Shown: positions 53,519 to 62,036 of the stretch, in pieces | Numbering within the stretch: the first letter of the stretch is position 1 | Layout: each line of letters opens with the position of its first letter | Assembly: GCA_038207625.1 (NCBI GenBank) | Contig: JBBQZO010000013.1 | Location: 61,735 to 125,734 of the forward strand | Direction of reading: 5' to 3' | Source: JBBQZO01 sp038207625 | Lineage (GTDB): Bacteria > Pseudomonadota > Gammaproteobacteria > Burkholderiales > Burkholderiaceae_D | DNA: 64,000 nt | Made by a program: the position numbers and the translations under genes | Notes under the pieces: model-generated | What the model saw: only the letters and a program-made list of their open reading frames with translations | Database searches by the model: none | What the model was told of the DNA's origin: nothing

Positions 53519-54661
53519 TTAGAAAAACGTGACTTCGTCGGCCGGCGCGGCCAGCGCCAGCGCGCCGTGATGCAGCGCGCGCTCCTCGGCCATCGCATAC
53601 GTCTGTTCCAGCTCGGCCAGCAGGCGCGCCGCGTCGATCGGCTGCAGCGCGCGCGTGCGCTCGCACTCCTGGCCGTTCTGCGCGAGCAGCTCGCGCAGGC
53701 GGTCGATATTGTGTTTGACGTGACTCATGATCTGGCTCACGCGGTCCTGGAACTGCAGCTGCATCAGCGCTTCGCCCACTTCCGATTTGATGCCCATGCT
53801 GTGGTCCTTGAGCTGCTCGGCCGACGCCACCAGCGCGTCGGTGACGCCGCGAAAATCGCTCAGCACCGCGCCGATGGCCCGTTCGGACGCGTCGGCCGCA
53901 CGCCCTTCGCGCGCCATCGCCAGTTCGGCCGCCGCACAGGTGGCCTCGATGGCGTCGCTGATGACGCCGACCTTGGCGCCGATGCGCTTGCCCGTGTCGG
54001 CCGACAGATTCGACAGCGCGCGCACCTCGCGCGCGACGACCGCGAAGCCGCGTCCCTGCTCGCCGGCCCTGGCCGCTTCGATCGCCGCGTTCAGGGCCAG
54101 CAGATTGGTCTGCGCGGCGATGCGCGCCACGTCGGCGGCCATGTCCTGCAGTTCGCGGATGAACTGGTCAAGCCCCTGCACCTTGCCGTGCATGTCGCTC
54201 TGGCTGGCAGTGGCGGCGCGCAGCGAGGCCACCACCGCTTGCAACTCGCGCTCGCTGCTGGCAAACACCGCCACGAGCGCATTACCGCCGCCGCTCTCGT
54301 CCATCGCCGAGGCGCGCACCGCGTGATCGAGCTGGTCGACGATGCCGCCGAACCGCGCCGTCAGCGCCGTGACGGCCGTTTCCATCTGCGCCATCGAAGC
54401 GCCGATGTGGGCCGACCAGGCCGGCACCACCTGTTCGCCCAGCTGGCGCCGGCTGGTCAGGTAATCGCCCAGCGTGCCGCGCAGCTGCGTGCGGGCGGCA
54501 CCGGCGTGGCGCGCGATGGCCGCGCCGGCCAGCAGCCACAGCACGGCAAACACCAGGCCGGCCGCGCTGGCGCCGCTAAACACCAGCACGGCCACGGCCG
54601 CACCCGCGCCCAGCATCAGCGGATATAACTCGGTGGAACGGGTTTGCAACGCACTGATCAC
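53519..54661 (-). CDS. Methyl-accepting-type receptor without a large sensor domain
   Basis: This is a 380-aa protein with two adjacent membrane helices (about 12-28 and 32-50) and almost no periplasmic part, then a cytoplasmic domain with the receptor tip ARIAAQTNLLALNAAIEAAR and GRGFAVVAREVRALSNLSA. There is no C-terminal tethering pentapeptide; the tail ends EEVTFF-like (DEVTFF). The N-terminal linker with SAHIGASMAQMETAV resembles energy- or cytoplasm-sensing receptors. It is the first gene of the operon downstream of the box at 54769-54780. Confidence 0.88.
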   Translation of the reverse strand: MISALQTRSTELYPLMLGAGAAVAVLVFSGASAAGLVFAVLWLLAGAAIARHAGAARTQLRGTLGDYLTSRRQLGEQVVPAWSAHIGASMAQMETAVTALTARFGGIVDQLDHAVRASAMDESGGGNALVAVFASSERELQAVVASLRAATASQSDMHGKVQGLDQFIRELQDMAADVARIAAQTNLLALNAAIEAARAGEQGRGFAVVAREVRALSNLSADTGKRIGAKVGVISDAIEATCAAAELAMAREGRAADASERAIGAVLSDFRGVTDALVASAEQLKDHSMGIKSEVGEALMQLQFQDRVSQIMSHVKHNIDRLRELLAQNGQECERTRALQPIDAARLLAELEQTYAMAEERALHHGALALAAPADEVTFF

Positions 54662-54739
54662 TGTAGGCTCTCCAAGACTGTCGATACGAAATGTTCAACT
54701 GATAACGCGGCAGGCGCACGCACCGCCACGCCCGTCGCC

Positions 54740-54780
54740 ACTGTAAGCAATCGATCACTTGCTGTCATTTGTACTTTGGT
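54740..54780 (-). promoter_or_regulatory. Activator box and -10 of the receptor-cheY-receptor-cheW operon
   Basis: On the minus strand ACCAAAGTACAA (54780-54769), 23 bases, then TACAGT (54745-54740). The box is palindromic at its core (TGTAC-CAAA-GTACA). The predicted transcription start lies near 54733, about 70 bases before the receptor ATG at 54661. The same layout occurs at three other promoters in this window. Confidence 0.75.
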
Positions 54781-54823
54781 ACAGTGGGCTTCGGGCAGGC
54801 GTTTGTACCAAAGTACAAATGAC
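54764..54823. repeat. 20-bp perfect inverted repeat between two divergent chemotaxis promoters
   Basis: Positions 54764-54783 and 54804-54823 are exact reverse complements over 20 bases (core TTGTACTTTGGTACA and its complement), separated by 20 bases. Each arm is one activator box, facing outward toward its own gene. Confidence 0.92.
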
Positions 54824-54847
54824 GGAGCCGGCGCGCTGTCCTAGAAT
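54807..54847 (+). promoter_or_regulatory. Activator box and -10 of cheD
   Basis: On the plus strand ACCAAAGTACAA (54807-54818), 23 bases, then TAGAAT (54842-54847). Initiation is expected near 54854, giving a leader of about 45 bases before the cheD ATG at 54900. The box is identical in its 12 bases to that of the divergent operon. Confidence 0.75.
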
Positions 54848-54899
54848 GTGCTCATCATTGGCCAGCCGCGGCCAGCGCCCCCCTGAAAGGAGCACCCGG

Positions 54900-55481
54900 A
54901 TGTCGAGCATTCAGATCACCAGCGCAATCGCCCTGATGCCCGGACAATACGCGGTGGGCACAGCGGACAGCCGGATCCACACGCTGCTCGGCTCCTGCGT
55001 GTCGATCACGCTGTGGGACAGCGTGCGCCGGATCGGCGCCATGTCGCATTTTTTGTTGTCGCGCAGCGGCGCCACCAAGCCGGGGGCGCAACTGGACAGC
55101 CGCTACGGCGAGGACGCGCTGACGCTGATGCTGCTCGACCTGGCGGCACTGGGCGTGGCGCCAGCCGACTGCGAAGCGAAGATTTTCGGCGGCGCCACCA
55201 TGTTTCCGGCGCTCGAAGCGCGCCGCGGCGACGGCGTGGGACGCCAGAACGGCGCCATCGCCCAGCAGCAGCTGCGCGAACACGGAATCAGGATCGCCTC
55301 GGAAAGCCTGTACGGACTGGGCCACCGACGCATCGTGTTCAATGTCGGCAGCGGCGCCGTGTGGGCGCGCCAGGATGCGCCCGACGAGGCGCGCCCCGAC
55401 GCTGCCGGCGCGCACGGCGGCGGGCTGATCGCACTGCCGCGCGCGCGCGCGCTGCCCGCCCTGCAAACGCGCATGGCCTGA
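54900..55481 (+). CDS. cheD: Chemoreceptor glutamine deamidase CheD
   Basis: This 193-aa enzyme deamidates glutamines of chemoreceptors and can interact with CheC or CheY. The catalytic Cys33 is in HTLLGSCVSITLWD and the His in GAMSHFLLSRS near 52; EAKIFGGATMF and NVGSGAVW are further family blocks. AAGGAG sits about 8 bases before ATG 54900. It is the only plus-strand gene of the cluster and converges with the kinase gene ending at 55546. Confidence 0.94.
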   Translation: MSSIQITSAIALMPGQYAVGTADSRIHTLLGSCVSITLWDSVRRIGAMSHFLLSRSGATKPGAQLDSRYGEDALTLMLLDLAALGVAPADCEAKIFGGATMFPALEARRGDGVGRQNGAIAQQQLREHGIRIASESLYGLGHRRIVFNVGSGAVWARQDAPDEARPDAAGAHGGGLIALPRARALPALQTRMA

Positions 55482-55545
55482 CAGCGCGCAGGCTCGCGTG
55501 CGGGCAAACGCACCGACCTGCGCGACGCTCTATCGATGCCGCCCA

Positions 55546-56862
55546 TCAATCGATTGGCGGCGCCAGACGGGACTGCAGCACGCCCACGCCAGCATCATCT
55601 TCCATCGTTCGTTTGCTGGAAACAGCGCGATGTCCCCGGTTTGCAAGCAGGTCCGGTGCCACGCACGGGAACTCCAGCACGAAGCAGGTGTGGCCGGCGT
55701 CGCTGTGCGCACCGATGCGCCCGCCCAGCACATTGCTCACCAGGTTATGCACGATGTTCAGTCCCAGTCCGTTGCTGCCCTGTCCGAATTTGGTGGTGAA
55801 GAAGGGATCGAACACCTTGTCGATGTGCTCGGCGGCGATGCCGGCGCCGTTGTCGCTCACGCGCAGCGTCAGCTGGCCGGCTGCATCGGCGTGGGCCGCC
55901 AGTGTGATGGCGCCATTGTCGCGCTGTCCGAAGCCGTGCAACAGCGCGTTGAGCACCAACTGGCTGACGATCTGGCACAGCACGGCGGGATAGTTTTCCA
56001 TCGCGATGCCGGGCGCCACTTCGATACGCAGGCTGGCCCTGGCCTCGGCCAGCGCCGGCAGCAGGCTCGCCTTGATCTCGTCGAGCAGCGTGGCGAGATC
56101 GAAACAACTGCCGTGCGCACTTGGCTGGTCGCTGGCCAGTTGCTTGAAGCTGCCGATCAGGCGCGCCGACTTGTCCAGATTACGCAGCAGCAGTTCGGTG
56201 GCGGTCGACGCGTCGATGACGTAGCGTTCGATGTCCGAACGGCGCAAGCCAGCCTGCATCAGGGCGGCGAATTCGCGCGTGCGCTCGGCCAGCGTGCTGG
56301 CGCTGAGCACGCTGTTGCCGATCGGCGTATTCAACTCGTGCGCCACACCGCTCACCAACGCGGCCAGCGCCGCCAGCCGTTCCGAGCGCAGCAGTTGGGC
56401 GCGCGCCGCGCGCAACTGCGCGAGCGTGCCGGCCAGCTCGTTGTTGGCCGCGCCCAGCGCGTTCTGGGCGCGCGCCAGCCGGATGTGCACGCGGGCGCGC
56501 GCCAGCACCTCTTCGCTCTGATAGGGCTTGCCGATGAAGTCCACCGCGCCGCACTGAAAGCCCTGCACCTTGTCCTCGGTATCGTGCTGGGCCGACAGGA
56601 AAATCACGGGAATGGCGGCCAGCGCCGGCGTCTGCTTGAGGCGCCGGCACACTTCGAAGCCGTCGATGCCGGGCATGCGCACGTCCAGCAGGATCAGTTC
56701 GGGCGGGCGCGACTGCGCGCTCCACAGCGCCAGTTCGCCGTTGGGCGCCTCGCGCACGCTGTAGCCGTCCTGGCGCAGCAGTTCGGTGAGCAGGCGCAGC
56801 GAAGCGGGCGTGTCTTCTACCACCAGGATGTCGCCCTGGCCGACTGGGTATTGCTGTGTCAT
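55546..56862 (-). CDS. Receiver-histidine kinase (REC-HK)
   Basis: This is a 438-aa soluble protein with an N-terminal receiver (DILVVEDTPASLRLLTELL, phosphoacceptor in LILLDVRMPGIDG near 60), a short coiled linker, a kinase with His in VAHELNTPIGNSVL near 184 and an HATPase domain (NALLHGFG, SDNGAGIA, GSNGLGLNIV). It has no membrane segment. Its start overlaps the stop of the large kinase (ATGA), so both are in one operon. It is a clear paralogue of the REC-HK at 60631-61902; the receiver regions share most residues. Confidence 0.92.
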   Translation of the reverse strand: MTQQYPVGQGDILVVEDTPASLRLLTELLRQDGYSVREAPNGELALWSAQSRPPELILLDVRMPGIDGFEVCRRLKQTPALAAIPVIFLSAQHDTEDKVQGFQCGAVDFIGKPYQSEEVLARARVHIRLARAQNALGAANNELAGTLAQLRAARAQLLRSERLAALAALVSGVAHELNTPIGNSVLSASTLAERTREFAALMQAGLRRSDIERYVIDASTATELLLRNLDKSARLIGSFKQLASDQPSAHGSCFDLATLLDEIKASLLPALAEARASLRIEVAPGIAMENYPAVLCQIVSQLVLNALLHGFGQRDNGAITLAAHADAAGQLTLRVSDNGAGIAAEHIDKVFDPFFTTKFGQGSNGLGLNIVHNLVSNVLGGRIGAHSDAGHTCFVLEFPCVAPDLLANRGHRAVSSKRTMEDDAGVGVLQSRLAPPID

Positions 56863-59800
56863 GTCGCCTCTCCTGCAAGGTCGTCGTCCGCCGCGGCATC
56901 GCCCAGCAGCTGCCACAATTCCATGTACCGGTAGGCGTCGAGCATGGCCTGGATACGCGCCACCAGCGTCGCGTGCTGCGGCGCCAGCGTCGCCAGCAGC
57001 GCGCCCGCATTGCCCAGGTCGAGGTCGCGCACGGCCAGCATCAGCGCCTTGCGGGCCGGCTCGGGCAGTGCGCCTAGCTGCTCGGCGCACAGCGCGCCCG
57101 CGTCCGGCGGCGCGCTGACGCTAAGCACTTCGCGCCGCACAAAGCGCATCTGCAGCACGCTTTCGAGCGTGTCGAACAACGCCTGGCGATCGAGCGGCTC
57201 GCACAGCAGCGCGGCGGCGCCGGCGGCGACGATGGCGGCGCCTTCATGCTCGCCGCCGGGCGCGCCAAACATCAGTACAGGTGCCGGCGCGACGGCGCGC
57301 AGCGCGCCCATCAGCGCGATGCCGTCCTGGCCGCCCACCTGGCGCTCGATCAGGATCAGCGCGATGTGCGCGTGTTTCATCAGACCAGCCGCGCTGGCCC
57401 CGTCGGCCGCTTCAAGCACGATGAAACCGAGTTGCTTGAGCAGCGCGCAGCGCCCCGCCCGGCGCAGCGGGTCGTCGTCCAGCGCCAGCACCGTCTTGCC
57501 CCGTTCATGCTGGGCCAGTTCGGCCACCTGCCCCAGTTGCTGGGGCGCGCCGGCCAGCGTTGTGTCGTGCAGCACCTCGATGCTGAAGGCGAATTGCGAA
57601 CCGGCGCCCAGCTGCGAATGGACGCCCAGTTCGCCCCCCATCAGGCGCACAAATTCGCGTCCTATGCTCAGGCCCAGCCCGGTGCCCGACTGCATATTCG
57701 GCGCCACCGCCTGTGTAAACGGCAGGAAGATATGTTCAAGGTCCGCAGGCGCGATGCCGATGCCGGTGTCGCGCACGGCGAACGCCAGCGTAATCCGGCC
57801 CGGCTGGCCCGGCCGGCACGTCAGCGCCAGCGTGACGCTGCCTTGCTCGGTGAATTTGACCGCGTTCGACAGCAGTTGCTGCAGCACCTGGCGCAGCTTG
57901 GCGCCGTCGGCCTGCACCAGAGCGGGCACGTCGCTGCAGTCGTACACCAGCGCCAGCGCCTTGTGCGCGGTGCGCGGGCGGATCGCGTCGAGCAGCTCGT
58001 GCAGCAGGCGGTTCAGGTCAAGCCGCTCGAGCTGCAGCGGCACCCGCCCCGCTTCGAGCTTGGACAGTTCGAGCACGTCGTCGATCAGCGTGAGCAGGTG
58101 GCGTCCGGAGCGGTTGATGATGGCCAGATTGCGCTTTTCCTCCTCCTGCATGCTGGTCGAGGCGGCCATCAGCTCGGAAAAGCCGATCACGCTGTTGAGC
58201 GGAGTGCGCAGCTCGTGGCTCATGTTCGACAGGAACACGCTCTTGGCGCGGCTGGCCGCATTGGCCTGCTGCACGGCGACCGACAGCGCGGCGGTGCGCT
58301 GCTGCACCAGCTCCTCGAGGTGGTCGCGGTACAGCAGCAGCTCGTGTTCGACGCGCTTGCGCTCGCTGATGTCGACATAGCTGCCGCGCAGCAGGTGGCG
58401 CCCGGCGGCCGGCAGGCGCACCGTGCTCACCTCGCAGGGAAAATAGCGGCCGGCCAGATCGTGCATGGCCCGTTCAAACACCAGCTCGTTGCCATCGAGC
58501 GTGCTTTGCGCATTGCGGGCGATGCTGTCGGCCGAGTCCGTCCCGTCGGGCTGGCGCAAATCGTAAAAATCGTGCGGCCCGCGGCACAGCAATTGCGCGC
58601 GGCTGCAGCCGAATAACTGTTCTGCCTTGCTGTTGGCGTCCACGAACAGGCGCTGTTCGACGTCGTACACGACAATCGCCTCGGGCGCGTTCTCGACCAG
58701 CACGCGGTAGCGCGCTTCGCTTTCGCGGATCGTCAGTTGGGCGCGCGCCAGACTGCGCCGCTGCAGCAACAGGCCGGCCAGCATGCCCAGCAAGGCGAGG
58801 AACACGGCCAGCGTCGCCAGCACCAGCGCGCGGTGCTGCTCCCACATGGTCGCCTCGCGATTGACGAAGATCGTGTCCGGCGGCAGTCTGGCCGGATCCG
58901 CACCCCAGCGCTTGAGCTGGACGCTGTCGTACATCGGGGTCGGTCGCAAGGTCAGCGTGCTGGCGTCGGCCGGCAGGTGCGCGCTGCCGGCCAGCAGCGC
59001 CAGCGCGGTGTCGGCCAGTTGCGCTGCCTGGCGCTCCAGATGCAGCACCGAGCCGCCCAGCGGACCGCGTCCCATCACGGTACTGTAGAGCACAAAGATC
59101 GGTGCGTTGGCCAGCGTACTCAGACGCTGGGTCATGTCATACGGGGTCACGATGTGACCGTCGACGTCGCGGTTGATGCCGGCGCTGAGGATGATCGTGT
59201 TGCGCGGCAGGTGGGCCGCCTTTGCCATGATCGCCTCGACGTTCAGCGTGTCGGTGTACTCAAAGGTCAGCCGCCCGCGCCACGCGGCGGCGCTCTTTTC
59301 AAGCTCGCGTTTGACGATCTGGTCATTCGCGCTCGCGCCGACCGCCACCAGCACGTTTGTGGTGGCGGGGAACAAGGCCAGCGCCTGCCGGAGCGTGCCC
59401 TGGTTGTCGACGCTGCTGCTTTGCACCAGCAGTGCGTGACTGGGTGCCGGGCGCGTCGCGGCCAGCGTCGCGCTCATCGCCAGCACCGGCGCGGCGGGCG
59501 CAAACTGGGCCAGTTCGCCCAGCATGAAATCGAGCGCCGGCTGCTGGATCGCAACGATCAGGTCGGGCGGCTTGGCGCGGTACTGGATTTCGAGCGACTG
59601 GCGAATGCGCGCCTTCGCTTCGGGGTCGGTATTGCGGTTCAGGTTGAGGAACTCGACCGTCACGTGTTCGCTGTTGACGCCGCCGGCCACGACGACGTCG
59701 AGGAAACTGCGGGTCCAGCTGTCGATGCCGGGGCGGCCGTAGCCGTAGGGGCTGAGGATCAGAATCTGGCGCTCGGCCATGGCGGGCACCGCAGGCCGCT

Positions 59801-59948
59801 GGACGGCGTCGGCATGGGCCGCGCCCTGCCCCAGCAGCACGATCGCGCAGGCACGCACACACCGGGCCAGCGCGGCGCGCAGCGCTGCACGCCACGCGTT
59901 CGCGGCCGGGTCGATCACACGCCGCGCCCTGTCCATTGCTGCATTCAT
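56859..59948 (-). CDS. Sensor histidine kinase with ABC-type substrate-binding sensor, PAS and degenerate receiver
   Basis: This is a 1029-aa membrane kinase. After an N-terminal signal/anchor (about 20-45) comes a periplasmic ABC_sub_bind-like domain (QILILSPYGYGRPGIDSW, then PPDLIVAIQQPALDF). A membrane helix follows near 375-397, then PAS near 405-520, HisKA with MSHELRTPLNSVIG (His near 578) and HATPase (NAVKFTE, VRDTGIGI, SGTGLGLS). The receiver-like domain near 815-930 has Glu where the phosphoacceptor Asp should be (LILIERQVGG, near 866), so it cannot be phosphorylated normally. The promoter layout places initiation at the ATG, 59948. Confidence 0.9.
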   Translation of the reverse strand: MNAAMDRARRVIDPAANAWRAALRAALARCVRACAIVLLGQGAAHADAVQRPAVPAMAERQILILSPYGYGRPGIDSWTRSFLDVVVAGGVNSEHVTVEFLNLNRNTDPEAKARIRQSLEIQYRAKPPDLIVAIQQPALDFMLGELAQFAPAAPVLAMSATLAATRPAPSHALLVQSSSVDNQGTLRQALALFPATTNVLVAVGASANDQIVKRELEKSAAAWRGRLTFEYTDTLNVEAIMAKAAHLPRNTIILSAGINRDVDGHIVTPYDMTQRLSTLANAPIFVLYSTVMGRGPLGGSVLHLERQAAQLADTALALLAGSAHLPADASTLTLRPTPMYDSVQLKRWGADPARLPPDTIFVNREATMWEQHRALVLATLAVFLALLGMLAGLLLQRRSLARAQLTIRESEARYRVLVENAPEAIVVYDVEQRLFVDANSKAEQLFGCSRAQLLCRGPHDFYDLRQPDGTDSADSIARNAQSTLDGNELVFERAMHDLAGRYFPCEVSTVRLPAAGRHLLRGSYVDISERKRVEHELLLYRDHLEELVQQRTAALSVAVQQANAASRAKSVFLSNMSHELRTPLNSVIGFSELMAASTSMQEEEKRNLAIINRSGRHLLTLIDDVLELSKLEAGRVPLQLERLDLNRLLHELLDAIRPRTAHKALALVYDCSDVPALVQADGAKLRQVLQQLLSNAVKFTEQGSVTLALTCRPGQPGRITLAFAVRDTGIGIAPADLEHIFLPFTQAVAPNMQSGTGLGLSIGREFVRLMGGELGVHSQLGAGSQFAFSIEVLHDTTLAGAPQQLGQVAELAQHERGKTVLALDDDPLRRAGRCALLKQLGFIVLEAADGASAAGLMKHAHIALILIERQVGGQDGIALMGALRAVAPAPVLMFGAPGGEHEGAAIVAAGAAALLCEPLDRQALFDTLESVLQMRFVRREVLSVSAPPDAGALCAEQLGALPEPARKALMLAVRDLDLGNAGALLATLAPQHATLVARIQAMLDAYRYMELWQLLGDAAADDDLAGEAT

Positions 59949-59955
59949 GGCAACG

Positions 59956-59996
59956 ACTGTAGAGCGTCACAACGGGGCTGTCACTTGTCCTTTGGT
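59956..59996 (-). promoter_or_regulatory. Activator box and -10 of the large kinase gene
   Basis: On the minus strand ACCAAAGGACAA (59996-59985), 23 bases, then TACAGT (59961-59956). It differs by one base from the cheD/receptor box. The box overlaps the last codons and stop of the FixJ-type gene. The ATG at 59948 lies 8 bases past the -10, so the mRNA should be leaderless. Confidence 0.72.
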
Positions 59997-60634
59997 GCTA
60001 TCGGCGGGGCCGCCGGGCGCGCCGCCAGCAGGCCCAGTTCGAGCCCCATCTGAACCAGCTCGGCCACCGAGCCGGCTGCCAGCTTTTCCATCACCGCCTG
60101 GCGCTGCGCCTTGACGGTGCGCTCGGTGTTACCCAGCGCAAAAGCGACCTGTTTGTTGAGCATGCCCTGGATGACCATCGCAAACACCTCGTGCTCGCGC
60201 GCGCTGAGCGTGTGAAAGCGCGCCAGCAGGCCCAGCTTGCGGGTGCGCTCGGCGTGCGCCAGCGCGTAGCGGCCCATGGCGCGCTCGATCGCCTCGAGCA
60301 AGTCGTCCTTGGCGATCGGCTTGGACAGAAAATCCTCGGCGCCGGCCTTGATCGCGCGCACGCTCATGGCGATGTCGCCATTGCCGGTCAGGAACACGAT
60401 CGGCAGGATGCTGCCGCTGCAGCCCAGGTGCTGCTGCAACTGCGCGCCGGACAGGCCCGGCATGTTCATGTCAAGCAGGATGCAGCCGGCCGCGTTGGCC
60501 GTGTCGCTGGCCAGAAAGTCCTCGGCCGACGCGTAGGCGGCCACCTGATAGCCCGATGCGCCCAGCAGTCGCGTGAGCGCGGCGCGCAGCGAGGCGTCGT
60601 CCTCGACGATGTGGATCAGCGCGGGCGCGCTCAT
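59981..60634 (-). CDS. FixJ/NarL-type response regulator
   Basis: This is a 217-aa two-domain regulator: a receiver (IHIVEDDASLRAALTRLL, phosphoacceptor in CILLDMNMPGLSG near 54, Lys in FLSKPIAK) and a LuxR/FixJ-type helix-turn-helix (LSAREHEVFAMVIQGMLNKQ, then GNTERTVKAQRQAVMEKL). FixJ-like proteins bind palindromic boxes and activate sigma-70 promoters when phosphorylated. Its start overlaps the stop of the REC-HK gene (ATGA), so the kinase is its likely partner. It is the prime candidate for the factor that binds the ACCAAAGTACAA boxes. Confidence 0.93.
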   Translation of the reverse strand: MSAPALIHIVEDDASLRAALTRLLGASGYQVAAYASAEDFLASDTANAAGCILLDMNMPGLSGAQLQQHLGCSGSILPIVFLTGNGDIAMSVRAIKAGAEDFLSKPIAKDDLLEAIERAMGRYALAHAERTRKLGLLARFHTLSAREHEVFAMVIQGMLNKQVAFALGNTERTVKAQRQAVMEKLAAGSVAELVQMGLELGLLAARPAAPPIAPKDK

Positions 60635-61902
60635 GCGCTCGCCCCGCACAAGGGCAGGCGCAGCCAGACGCAGGCGCCACCGCCGTCCACATTGGCCGCG
60701 CCGATGCGCCCCCCGTGGGCCGCCACGATGGCCGCGCTGATCGACAGACCCAACCCCATGCCGCTCGCCTTGGTGGTGAAAAACGATTCGAACACCCGCT
60801 CCAGTGCGGCCCCGAAGCCGCAGCCGGCGTCGCGCACCGCCACTTCGGCCTCGCCCTGGCCGTGCCGTTTGACGTCGATGGCGACGACGCGCAATGGCGC
60901 CGCGGTGTCGCTCATCGCATCCATCGCGTTCATGATCAGGTTGATCATCACTTGCTGCAGCTCGATCAGGTCGGCCGTCACCCACAGCTGGCCGTCCGGC
61001 GCCGCCAGCGTCAAGGCGATCTTGCGCAGGCGCGCCTCGCTGGCCAACAGCGTCATCGCGTTGCGCACCAGTTCGTCGAGCCTGAGCGCGCCCGGGCTGG
61101 ATTCGGATTTTCTGAGCAGATCGCGCATGCGCTGGATCAGCGCGCTGGCGCGCAGGTCGTCGCGCCGGATGTCGGCCAGGATCTCGGCCACGCTGGACAG
61201 CGCCGGCGGGTCCATCTTCAGGTACAGCTCGGCCGCCTCGGCGTTGCTCATGATGGCCGCCAGCGGCTGGTTCAGTTCATGCACCAGCGCCGCGCCGTAC
61301 ACGGTGGCACTGGCGTTGCGGTTCATGTGGGCCAGTTCGGCCAGGCGCAGGCGCGACTCGCGCTCGGCGATGTCGCGGTGCTGGCGCTCGGACAGCAGCG
61401 ACAGCTGGGCCGCCGACAGGTCGCGCGCCTTGGCCTCGACCAGTTCCTGCAGGTGCTCGTTCTGATAGGCCAGCTTGCGTTGCAGGCGGCAGATTTTGAG
61501 GTGCGCGTTGACGCGCGCGCTGACCTCTTCGAACTGATACGGTTTGGAGATGAAATCGACGCCACCGGCCTCGAAGCCTTTGATCTTGTCGTCCGGGTCG
61601 GTGTAGGCGGACAGAAAAATCACCGGCACTTCCTGCAGCGCGGCGACGGCCTTCAGGCGGCGGCACACTTCGTAGCCGTCCATGCCCGGCATGCGCACGT
61701 CGAGCAGGATCAGCTCGGGTGGCTGGGCGGTGGCGCTCCACAGGGCCAGCTCGCCGTTCGGTGCCTGGCGCACCCGGTAGCCTGCCGCGCTGAGCAAGCC
61801 GGTCAGCAGTATCAGCGATGCGGGTGTGTCCTCGACGACCAGGATGTCGCCGTGCCGATGCAGGGCCGCGCCCTCGTGCGCTTGCACCAAGCTGTTTTCC
61901 AT
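60631..61902 (-). CDS. Receiver-histidine kinase (FixL-type partner)
   Basis: This is a 423-aa soluble protein: receiver (DILVVEDTPASLILLTGLL, LILLDVRMPGMDG near 67), coiled linker about 130-200, kinase with His in LVHELNQPLAAIMS near 217, the HELNQPL form typical of FixL/DctB-type kinases, and HATPase (NLIMNAMDAM, VRDAGCGF, GMGLGLSIS). ATG 61902 is preferred; an in-frame TTG at 61965 is possible and the ribosome site is weak either way. It is coupled to the FixJ-type regulator and paralogous to the REC-HK at 55546-56862. Confidence 0.92.
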   Translation of the reverse strand: MENSLVQAHEGAALHRHGDILVVEDTPASLILLTGLLSAAGYRVRQAPNGELALWSATAQPPELILLDVRMPGMDGYEVCRRLKAVAALQEVPVIFLSAYTDPDDKIKGFEAGGVDFISKPYQFEEVSARVNAHLKICRLQRKLAYQNEHLQELVEAKARDLSAAQLSLLSERQHRDIAERESRLRLAELAHMNRNASATVYGAALVHELNQPLAAIMSNAEAAELYLKMDPPALSSVAEILADIRRDDLRASALIQRMRDLLRKSESSPGALRLDELVRNAMTLLASEARLRKIALTLAAPDGQLWVTADLIELQQVMINLIMNAMDAMSDTAAPLRVVAIDVKRHGQGEAEVAVRDAGCGFGAALERVFESFFTTKASGMGLGLSISAAIVAAHGGRIGAANVDGGGACVWLRLPLCGASA

Positions 61903-62036
61903 TGCTGTCGCGCGCTCCGCGTTGCTGTCAACGGAACGATCATATACGGAAATGCACAGCGCCAATATTAATTATCTGTATCTTGGCTATAAATACAGGC
62001 AGTTAATTTCAGGACTGCGAACGGCAGCGTTCTGCG

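Noticed and set aside
61976..61987. Possible fifth activator box upstream of the REC-HK/FixJ operon (GCCAAGATACAG on the minus strand)
   Set aside because: It matches the cheR box at 10 of 12 bases, but there is no -10-like hexamer 23 bases downstream, and the palindrome is weaker. It could be a weak autoregulatory site, but I do not count it with the four.
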